This document shows positions 7,070-12,911 of a stretch of DNA of 12,911 bases, in pieces. Made by a program: the position numbers and the translations under genes. Source of the stretch: Candidatus Rokuibacteriota bacterium (lineage in GTDB: Bacteria; Methylomirabilota; Methylomirabilia; Rokubacteriales; CSP1-6); contig QHRS01000099.1 in assembly GCA_003221435.1 (NCBI GenBank), positions 1,540-14,450 of the forward strand. Direction: 5' to 3'. Below the pieces are notes generated by a model. That model was not told where the DNA came from and searched no databases. It worked only from the letters and a program-made list of their open reading frames with translations. Each line of letters opens with the position of its first letter. Within the stretch, counting starts at the first letter, position 1.

Positions 7070-7126
7070 TCAGTCGCCGGCGTCGAGTCCGAGCTTGCGG
7101 AACTTGCTCTCGACGACAGGAAACGC
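7070..7126 (-). pseudogene. Short orphan reading frame tail of unknown origin
   Basis: Between glpK and the ATP synthase genes, 18 codons without a start read AFPVVESKFRKLGLDAGD and end in TGA at 7070-7072. The mixture of hydrophobic, charged and glycine residues looks more like protein than the arginine-rich translations of the other frames here. I do not recognise a family. It may be the end of a lost gene, or chance. Confidence 0.2.
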
Positions 7127-7132
7127 CCTTCG

Positions 7133-7159
7133 CCGTGACGGGAGCCACTACCGTCACGG
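7133..7159 (-). terminator. Inverted repeat just after glpK, possible terminator
   Basis: A perfect 9-base inverted repeat (CCGTGACGG and its complement CCGTCACGG) with a 9-base loop begins 8 bases beyond the restored glpK stop. Its position at the end of the glp pair suggests transcript termination or 3'-end protection. No run of T follows on the minus strand, so it is not a classical rho-independent terminator. Confidence 0.4.
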
Positions 7160-7167
7160 GGCGACGG

Positions 7168-8657
7168 TCATGACGGAGCCCAGCCGCGCGCGCGTTCGAC
7201 GGCGCGCCGCCAGTTCGCATACAGGGCGGCTCGCCTCGACTCCTCCATCGCCGGCACGAACCTCCGGTGCATCGTTTCGCCACCTCGCCCAGCGAAGGCC
7301 AGACGCCGGCGCCGAGGCCCGCCAGGTACGCGGCGCCGAGCGACGTCGTCTCGATCACCCGCGGCCGCAGCACGTCCACCCGCATGATGTCGGCCTGGAA
7401 CTGGCAGAGAAAATCGTTCGCGACGGCGCCGCCGTCCACCCGGATCGCCCGCAGCGGCACGCCGGCGTCCGCGAGCATCGTCTCGAGCACGTCGCGACTT
7501 TGATACGCGATGGCCTCGAGGGCCGCGCGCACGACGTGGGCGCGCGTCGTGCCGCGCGTGATGCCGACGATCGCGCCGCGCGCATACATGTCCCAGTACG
7601 GCGCCCCCAGGCCGACGAACGCGGGCACCAGGTAGACGCCGCCGGTGTCCGCGACCGATTCCGCGATGCGCTGGCTCTCGTCGGCGCTCGCCAGGATGCC
7701 GAGGCCGTCGCGCAGCCACTGGATCGCCGCTCCCGCGACGAACACGCTCCCTTCGAGCGCATAGACCGTCTCGCCGCCGACCTGCCAGGCGACCGTCGTG
7801 AGCAGCCCGCGGCTCGAGGCGACCGGTTTGCCTCCCGTGTTCAGAAGGAGGAAGCACCCCGTACCGTATGTGTTCTTGGTCATCCCGGGCTCGAAGCACG
7901 CCTGGCCGAACAGCGCCGCCTGCTGGTCTCCGACGATCCCCGTGATTGGGATACCCGGCGGAAGCCAGCCGAGCCCCGCGGTCTCGCCGAACACGCCGCC
8001 GGACGGCCGGACAGCCGGAAGCAGCGGTGCCGGCACGCCGAGCACCTCGAGCATCGTCTCGTCCCATGCGATCGACCGGATGTCGAGACACATCGTGCGC
8101 GAGGCGTTGGACGGGTCCGTCGCGTGGACGCGACCGCCGGTAAGGTTCCACAGGAGCCACGAATCGACGGTGCCGAAGGCGAGCTCGCCCCGGACGGCCC
8201 GCTCGCTGGCGCCGGGCACCTCGTTGAGCAGCCAGCGGATCTTCGTGCCCGAGAAGTACGCGTCGAGCACGAGCCCCGTGCGCTCGCGGACGACCGGCGC
8301 GAGCCCGTCGGCGCGGAGCCGGTCGCAGAGCGCGGCCGTCCGCCTGCACTGCCAGACGATCGCCCGATGGATCGGGCGGCCCGTCAGCCGATCCCAGACG
8401 ATCGTCGTCTCGCGCTGGTTCGTGATGCCGATCGCCGCGACCTCGGCGCCGGTGAGGCGGGCCCGGCCGAGCGCCTCGCGCGCCGCCGCGACGGTGGTCG
8501 ACCAGATCTCGTCGGGATCGTGCTCGACCCAGCCGGGCTGGGGATAGTACTGGGGCAGCTCGGCGTAGCCGTGTGAGCGGACGCGGCCGTCGGCGTCCAC
8601 CACCAGCGCCGTGGAGCCAGACGTGCCCTGATCGAGCGCGAGGATGTATGGACTCAT
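7168..8657 (-). CDS. glpK: Glycerol kinase, frameshifted near the 3' end
   Basis: Phosphorylates glycerol with ATP to give glycerol 3-phosphate, the substrate of the GlpD encoded just upstream. The N-terminus carries the ATP-binding motif LALDQGTSGSTA (6-17). The residues expected to bind glycerol are R82 and E83 (TNQRETT), Y134 and D244 (VGDQQAALFG), and the FGGY-family segment ETTSLGAAYLAGLGAGVW is at 436-453. After VWPSLGEVA (about residue 460, near base 7276) the reading frame changes. The original frame continues with about 105 arginine-rich residues unlike the family, to a stop at 6957 (566 residues). The frame reached by restoring one base continues as HRRFVPAMEESRRAALY and WRRAVERARGW to a TGA at 7168, giving about 496 residues, the normal length. 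The coordinates follow the restored frame. The change removes only the C-terminal helices, after the catalytic residues, so it may be a real lesion or a sequencing or assembly error. Confidence 0.9.
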
Positions 8658-8685
8658 GACGACGCCGCGGCGGCCGCGGGATGGC

Positions 8686-10323
8686 TCACGCGCGCGGGGA
8701 TCGGAAGCGCTGGGAGCACGCCACGTGGGCCTCCCAGGCCTGGAGCTCGGCCGCGAGCCGGCGCGGCGACCAGCCGAGCAGCGCCCCCATCCGTCGGCCG
8801 ATCGGCTCGGCGCAGTCCCGCCCCTGACAACGGCTCGTGCCGATCCCGGTGCGGCGGAGCAGCACGTCCTGGAGTGACACCGCCAGTTCGGCGTTCACCG
8901 CGTGATGGAGCTGGGCCACGATCTCCGGATTCTGTGGGCAGAGGCGCTCGGCGCCCTCGGACACCTTGCCGGCGAGGTCCAGCACGAGCGTATACGTGCG
9001 GCCGTAGGTTGCCACGAGGGTCTCGATCGTCTCTTGGGGCAGCCGGGTCCTGATCTGCTCGGGGGTCACATCCATCCACGCGCGAGCTTCGAGCCGCGAG
9101 ACCTCCTCGTCGGTACCATCGAGGGCGAGTCGCGCCGTGCGGCAATCCCCCGGGCGACCGAGCGCCCGCATGGCGAGATCGCCGACCTGCTCGGCGAGGC
9201 TGCGGAAGCACGTGAGCTTCGTCCCTGTGATGGACAGGAACCGCCCGCCGCGTCCCTCCGCCACGACCTTGTGCTGCCGCGACACCGCGGACGGGTTCTC
9301 CCGCGGGTCGAACGACAGCGGCCGGACGCCGGCGTACGTGTATGCCACCTCGCGCTCGAGGACCCGCGCATCGGGGAGCGCGCGCCGCACCTCGTCGAGA
9401 AGATACCCGACCTCGTCGCGCGTCGCTTCGACGCGGTCCGGATCGCCGTCGAAATCCGTGTCCGTCGTGCCGACGAGGGAGAATTCCCGCCACGGAATCA
9501 CGAGGACCATCCGTCGGTCGCGCGTCGACGCGAACACCGCCCGATCGCTCATGCGCGGCAGCAGGCAGTGGCTGCCCTTGGTGGTCCGGACGACGCGCGC
9601 GCCCCGATCCGCGATGCCGGCCGCCGCGCGCACGCGGTCGACCCAGGGGCCCGCTGCGTTGATGATGACACGCGCCCGCACGCCATACACCCGGTCCGAC
9701 AGCAGATCACGCACGCGCACGCCGTCGACGCCGGCGCGCCCGCGCAGAACCTCTTCCACCTCGCAGTAATTGAAGGCGCGCGCGCCGTGCCGGCAGGCCG
9801 ACAGCACGTTTTCCAGACACAGCCGCTCCGGCGAGAGAAGGAGATCGTCGAAGTAGTAGCCGGCGCCGCGCAGGTCTTCGGCGCGGAGGCCGGGCTCGAG
9901 CGCCAGCGCGTCGACAGGACGCAACACGCCGTAGCGCTCCCGGCCGCCGCGCGGCGCGAGACGGTCGTAGAGCCGGAGGCCGATCCGCACCCGGATGAGG
10001 CTGCGGGTCGAGTCGCGATAGATCGGCAGGAGAAACGGCAGGGGCCGCACCAGGTGCGGCGCGAGCCGGCGGACGGTCTCGCGCTCGCGCAACGACTCGC
10101 GCACGAGCCTCAGGTCGAGCTGCTCCAGGTAGCGCAGGCCGCCGTGGATCAGCTTCGACGAGCGCGAGGTCGTCCCGGAGGCGAAATCGCTCTTCTCGAA
10201 CAGCGCGACCGAGACCCCGCGGAGCGCCAGGTCGCGCGCGACCCCGGCGCCGGCGATCCCGCCGCCGATGACGACCGCATCGAGCTCGGCTCCCTCGAGC
10301 CCGTCGAGCCGGAACTTGCTCAC
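8686..10323 (-). CDS. glpD: Aerobic (FAD-dependent) glycerol-3-phosphate dehydrogenase
   Basis: Oxidises sn-glycerol 3-phosphate to dihydroxyacetone phosphate and passes the electrons through FAD to the quinone pool; a peripheral membrane enzyme of glycerol and phospholipid-backbone catabolism. The product is 545 residues, in the usual range. The dinucleotide-binding fold VVIGGGIAGAGVARDLALRG is at 17-36, followed by the strand ending in FEKSD. The family signature SSKLIHGGLRYLE is at 55-67, NAAGPW at 222-227 and ITGTKLTCFRSLAE at 365-378. A C-terminal helical domain (about 400-530) includes RRTGIGTS and C499-Q-G-R-D-C504. The start is GTG at 10323, which places the FAD-binding fold at the usual distance; the upstream GGGG is a poor ribosome site. 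It sits 28 bases upstream of glpK, so the two are probably cotranscribed. Its neighbour nuoN also feeds the quinone pool, but a breakpoint remnant separates them. Confidence 0.94.
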   Translation of the reverse strand: MSKFRLDGLEGAELDAVVIGGGIAGAGVARDLALRGVSVALFEKSDFASGTTSRSSKLIHGGLRYLEQLDLRLVRESLRERETVRRLAPHLVRPLPFLLPIYRDSTRSLIRVRIGLRLYDRLAPRGGRERYGVLRPVDALALEPGLRAEDLRGAGYYFDDLLLSPERLCLENVLSACRHGARAFNYCEVEEVLRGRAGVDGVRVRDLLSDRVYGVRARVIINAAGPWVDRVRAAAGIADRGARVVRTTKGSHCLLPRMSDRAVFASTRDRRMVLVIPWREFSLVGTTDTDFDGDPDRVEATRDEVGYLLDEVRRALPDARVLEREVAYTYAGVRPLSFDPRENPSAVSRQHKVVAEGRGGRFLSITGTKLTCFRSLAEQVGDLAMRALGRPGDCRTARLALDGTDEEVSRLEARAWMDVTPEQIRTRLPQETIETLVATYGRTYTLVLDLAGKVSEGAERLCPQNPEIVAQLHHAVNAELAVSLQDVLLRRTGIGTSRCQGRDCAEPIGRRMGALLGWSPRRLAAELQAWEAHVACSQRFRSPRA

Positions 10324-10330
10324 GCCCCGG

Positions 10331-10416
10331 TCACTGCGGAGCAGCCCGCACGACTCCGTCGGAGATCAGCCGCGCGATCTCCGCCTGCGGGTCCCCGAGT
10401 TCGGCCAGGACGCCAT
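10331..10416 (-). pseudogene. Orphan C-terminal remnant resembling a family III (CaiB/BaiF) CoA-transferase
   Basis: About 28 codons without a start lie between nuoN and glpD and end in TGA at 10331-10333. The peptide reads DGVLAELG, then DPQAEIARLISDGVV, then RAAPQ. The pattern of VLxELG followed by a short spacer and AEIARLxxxGVV is the usual extreme C-terminus of CaiB/BaiF-type CoA-transferases, as I recall the family. Upstream in the same frame the sequence becomes the out-of-frame 3' end of nuoN (arginine- and proline-rich), so the similarity begins just after the nuoN stop codon. I infer that a CoA-transferase gene once lay here and was lost except for its tail during a rearrangement. 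The match is short, so chance remains possible. Confidence 0.5.
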
Positions 10417-10418
10417 CG

Positions 10419-11855
10419 CTACCGGAGCAGCGGCGTGACGGCGGCCTGGGCGAGATCGATGAACGGCGTCGGCACCACGCCGAGCACGACGATGCCGACG
10501 AGCGCCACGGCGAGCGCGAGCCCGCCCGCGAACGAGGGCGTGGACACGGCCTCGACGCCCTCGGGCTCCCGCATGTACATGTAGACGATCAGGCGCAGGT
10601 AGTAGTACGACGCGACGGCCGTGTTGAGCGCGCCGATCACCGCCAGGCCGATGTAGCCGCTCCGCACCGCGGCGCCGAACAGGTAGAACTTGCCGACGAA
10701 GCCGCCGAAGGGCGGGATACCGATCAGTGAGAGCAGGAACAGCGACAGCACGAGGGCGAGGATGGGATGCCGCCGGGCTCGCCCGGCGTAATCGGCGAGG
10801 CTCACGCCCTCGCCCCCGGCGTGCTCAAGCAGCAGCACCACACCGAACGCGCCCGCCGTCGTGAACGTGTAGACCAGCAGATAGAAGAGCACCGCGCCCG
10901 TGCCGAACACGCCCCCCGCCACGAGCCCGATCAGCATGTAGCCCACGTGCGCCACCGAGGAGTACGCGAGCATCCGCTTGAGATTCGACTGGGCGATCGC
11001 CACGACGTTGCCAACCGTCATCGTGGCCGCGGCCAGGCCCCAGAGCAGTACCGTCCAGTCGGGCTGCGTGCTGCGCAGGGAGGTCACGAGCACGCGGATC
11101 AACGCCGCGAACGCCGCCGCCTTGGACCCCGTGGCGATCAGCGCCGTGACGCTCGTCGGCGCGCCGACGTAGACGTCCGGCGCCCACATGTGAAACGGCA
11201 CGGCGGAAATTTTGAAGCCGAAGCCCACGAGGAGCAGCGCGACCCCGACCATCATCAGCGAGTCGCGCGACGCCGAGGCCGCGATGCGGTCCAGGTTCGT
11301 CGTCCCGGTGGAGCCGTACACGAGCGCGATCCCGTAGAGGAAGAACGAGGTGGCGAACGCACCAAGCAGGAAGTACTTCATCGCGGCCTCGCCGGACGCC
11401 AGGCGCGCGCGGAAGTAGCCCGCGAGGACGTAGAGCGAGAGCGACATCAGCTCGAGCGAGAGGAACACGACGATCAGATCGCCGGCCGAGGCCATCAGCA
11501 TCATGCCGACGGTCGCCAGGAGGACGAGCGCGTAGTACTCGCCGGACTCGAGCCCGCGCTCCCGGAGGTAGTCCATCGAGAGCAGCACGACCAGGCCCGC
11601 CGCGTAGCAGATCACGAGGTCGAGGAAGAGCGCGTAGCCGTCCAGCACGACCATGCCGCGGAAGGCGCGGCTCTCCCCGCCCCAGAGCCAGGTCGTCGCG
11701 AGCAGGGCCGCCACGACGCCGGCGAGCGACACCACCGCCAGATGCCCCTTCCGCTCGCGGGGCGGCAGCAGGTCGAGCAGCAGGACGAGGGCCGCGGTCG
11801 TCAGGATGACGATCGCGGGCAGGATCGCGCGGAGCGAGACCGCCGGGAAGTCCAT
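10419..11855 (-). CDS. nuoN: NADH-quinone oxidoreductase subunit N
   Basis: A membrane antiporter-like subunit of complex I that forms one of the proton channels in the membrane arm. The product is 478 residues, normal for NuoN, with about 14 hydrophobic segments spread along it. Visible family features are E135 in LSLELMSLSLYVL (helix 5 glutamate), K215 in GFGFKISAVPFHMWAPDVY, K245 in ATGSKAAAF, the NLKRMLAYSSVAHVGY block at 291-305 and K389 in GGFVGKFYLF. The intact SVAHVGY block here contrasts with the gap at the same place in the NuoM of this window. The ATG at 11855 was chosen because it lies 2 bases after the nuoM stop and begins a normal NuoN N-terminus; the frame is open further upstream only because it overlaps nuoM. 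No clear Shine-Dalgarno is seen, so translation probably depends on coupling to nuoM. Last nuo gene in this direction. Confidence 0.96.
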   Translation of the reverse strand: MDFPAVSLRAILPAIVILTTAALVLLLDLLPPRERKGHLAVVSLAGVVAALLATTWLWGGESRAFRGMVVLDGYALFLDLVICYAAGLVVLLSMDYLRERGLESGEYYALVLLATVGMMLMASAGDLIVVFLSLELMSLSLYVLAGYFRARLASGEAAMKYFLLGAFATSFFLYGIALVYGSTGTTNLDRIAASASRDSLMMVGVALLLVGFGFKISAVPFHMWAPDVYVGAPTSVTALIATGSKAAAFAALIRVLVTSLRSTQPDWTVLLWGLAAATMTVGNVVAIAQSNLKRMLAYSSVAHVGYMLIGLVAGGVFGTGAVLFYLLVYTFTTAGAFGVVLLLEHAGGEGVSLADYAGRARRHPILALVLSLFLLSLIGIPPFGGFVGKFYLFGAAVRSGYIGLAVIGALNTAVASYYYLRLIVYMYMREPEGVEAVSTPSFAGGLALAVALVGIVVLGVVPTPFIDLAQAAVTPLLR

Positions 11856-11857
11856 GC

Positions 11858-12911
11858 CTACCGCACCCCGCCCCGCGCCACCTCGGCCTTGCTCTGGACC
11901 TGCGCGATCAGCGCCTCGACGCTCGCCTCGGTCTTGCCCGTGAAGGCGATCGGATAGACGCCGATCCACACGATGAGCACGAGCACCGGAACCAGCACGG
12001 CCCACTCCCGAACCGACAGGTCGGGCAGGCGGGCGTTCTCCGCGCGCGTGATCGGGCCGAAGAGGACCCGCTGGCACATCCACAGCAGGTAGACCGCCGT
12101 GAAGACGATCCCGGTCGTGGCGAGCACCGCGACGAGGCGGTTGACCTGGAACGCGCCCACGAGGATCAGGAACTCGCCGACGAACCCGTTGAGCCCGGGC
12201 AGGCCGAGCGACGAGAGCGACACGATGAGGAACAGCGCCGAAAACGCCGGGATCACCTGCCAGAGGCCGCCGAAGTCGGCGATCGCCCGGGTATGCCGGC
12301 GCTCGTAGATCATGCCGACCATCAGGAACAGGGCGCCGGTGGACAGGCCGTGATTGACCATTTGAACGATGCCGCCGACGAGCCCCTGCTGCGTCAGCGT
12401 CACGCTCGAGTACGCGACGAGCTTCTTGAGGTCCGGCTGCACCGTGGAGACCCAGGCGCCGTAGATGATCCCGATCACCGCGAGCGCGAACATCCACGGG
12501 GCAAAGCGGAAGCTCGCGTCGGGGAAGAGCGGCAGGCAGAATCGGAGGAAGCCGTAGGTGCCCATCTTCAGCAGGACGCCCGCCAGGATCACGCTCCCGG
12601 CCGTCGGGGCCTCGACGTGCGCGTCGGGCAGCCAGGTGTGGAACGGGAACAGCGGCACCTTGATCGCGAACGCGAGCGCGAACGCGAGGAACATGAGGGA
12701 CTGCGCGAGCCCGGGCGCCACGACGTAGCGGGTCAGCACGGGCAGGTCGAATGTGTAGATGGTCGTCGCCGCGCCGTGCTGCCAGTAGAGCGCGAGGATC
12801 GCCACGAGCATCAAGAGCGAGCCCGTCATCGTATAGAGCACGAATTTGATGGCCGCGTAGATCCGATCCGGGCCGCCCCACACGCCGATGATGAAGTACA
12901 TCGGGATCAGC
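11858..12911 (-). CDS. nuoM: NADH-quinone oxidoreductase subunit M (5' end outside window)
   Basis: This is a membrane antiporter-like subunit of respiratory complex I, which couples NADH oxidation to proton pumping. About 350 residues are visible; the usual length is near 500. The frame stays open to the window edge (codons L-I-P precede the first visible Met at 12901), so that Met is internal (LIPMYFIIGVWGG block). Numbered from that Met, the family signature FPFHTWLPDAHVEAPTAGS is at 85-103, the putative channel lysines are K81 and K112, H184 lies in MVNHGLSTGALF, and E243 lies in the NGFVGEF block. These correspond, from memory, to E. coli K234, K265, H348 and E407. The oddity lies at residues 167/168: AYSSV runs directly into TLTQQG, without the family's S-H-x-G-F-V segment, about 11 residues, including the H322 equivalent. 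The TAG stop is followed 2 bases later by the nuoN start. Identity is certain; completeness of the helix is in doubt. Confidence 0.96.
   Translation of the reverse strand, partial: LIPMYFIIGVWGGPDRIYAAIKFVLYTMTGSLLMLVAILALYWQHGAATTIYTFDLPVLTRYVVAPGLAQSLMFLAFALAFAIKVPLFPFHTWLPDAHVEAPTAGSVILAGVLLKMGTYGFLRFCLPLFPDASFRFAPWMFALAVIGIIYGAWVSTVQPDLKKLVAYSSVTLTQQGLVGGIVQMVNHGLSTGALFLMVGMIYERRHTRAIADFGGLWQVIPAFSALFLIVSLSSLGLPGLNGFVGEFLILVGAFQVNRLVAVLATTGIVFTAVYLLWMCQRVLFGPITRAENARLPDLSVREWAVLVPVLVLIVWIGVYPIAFTGKTEASVEALIAQVQSKAEVARGGVR

Noticed and set aside
6957..7167. C-terminal extension of glycerol kinase to a stop at 6957
   Set aside because: The added residues are arginine-rich and unlike the family, while another frame holds the true C-terminus; a frameshift explains it better than a real extra domain.
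8810..8829. C-Q-G-R-D-C near the GlpD C-terminus as a possible iron-sulphur site
   Set aside because: Only two cysteines are present; a [2Fe-2S] BFD-type domain needs four. I treat it as a family feature of unknown role.
7098..10321. 12-base direct repeat CGGAACTTGCTC at 7098-7109 and 10310-10321 flanking the glp pair
   Set aside because: Several 12-base matches are expected by chance in a window of this size and composition, and no target-site or element ends accompany them.
8902..10584. Long open frames on the plus strand, for example here and at 19-1398, 2343-3524, 5489-6586 and 7095-8576
   Set aside because: They lie opposite well-recognised minus-strand genes, translate to low-complexity Arg/Pro/Ala/Glu-rich sequence and arise because stop codons are rare in GC-rich DNA.

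Overview
The window comes from a GC-rich bacterial chromosome (about two thirds G+C by eye), and every gene I can support lies on the minus strand. Read in the direction of transcription, from high to low coordinates, the order is: nuoM (5' part outside the window), nuoN, a short orphan coding remnant, glpD, glpK (frameshifted), an AtpZ-like gene, atpI, atpB, atpE, rex, mfd and a SurA/PpiC-type lipoprotein gene. The base composition, the F0 genes separated from F1, and the nuo / atp / rex / mfd / surA-like neighbourhood suggest an uncultured soil or subsurface lineage such as Rokubacteria/Methylomirabilota or a deltaproteobacterial relative. This placement is inference; the window has no rRNA or other strong phylogenetic marker.

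Region 10419-12911 is the 3' end of a complex I operon, with the two antiporter-like proton-pumping subunits NuoM and NuoN. Region 7168-10323 is a glycerol-3-phosphate utilisation pair: glpD, an FAD enzyme that feeds quinones, and glpK, glycerol kinase. Region 5178-6906 holds two ATP synthase accessory genes followed by the F0 subunits a and c. The genes for b and all F1 subunits are absent here and must lie elsewhere. Region 4468-5118 encodes Rex, the NADH/NAD+ sensing repressor. Region 7-4373 encodes the transcription-repair coupling factor Mfd and, overlapping it by 4 bases (ATGA), a lipid-anchored peptidyl-prolyl isomerase/chaperone.

Most of the window concerns energy metabolism: complex I and GlpD deliver electrons to quinone, F0 uses the resulting ion gradient, and Rex could sense the NADH that complex I consumes. 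I see no clearly new multi-gene system. The points worth a second look are local. NuoM lacks about 11 residues of a conserved membrane helix, including a conserved histidine. glpK is broken by a 1-base frameshift near its 3' end. A stranded C-terminal piece resembling a family III CoA-transferase directly follows the nuoN stop codon. The c subunit has a predicted signal peptide and most of a sodium-type binding site. A perfect 24-base palindrome separates atpE from rex. The first two could be real mutations or assembly errors.

No stretch longer than 300 bases lacks a gene. The longest is 6907-7167, which holds two inverted repeats and a weak candidate promoter. No tRNA, rRNA, CRISPR array, insertion sequence or origin was seen.
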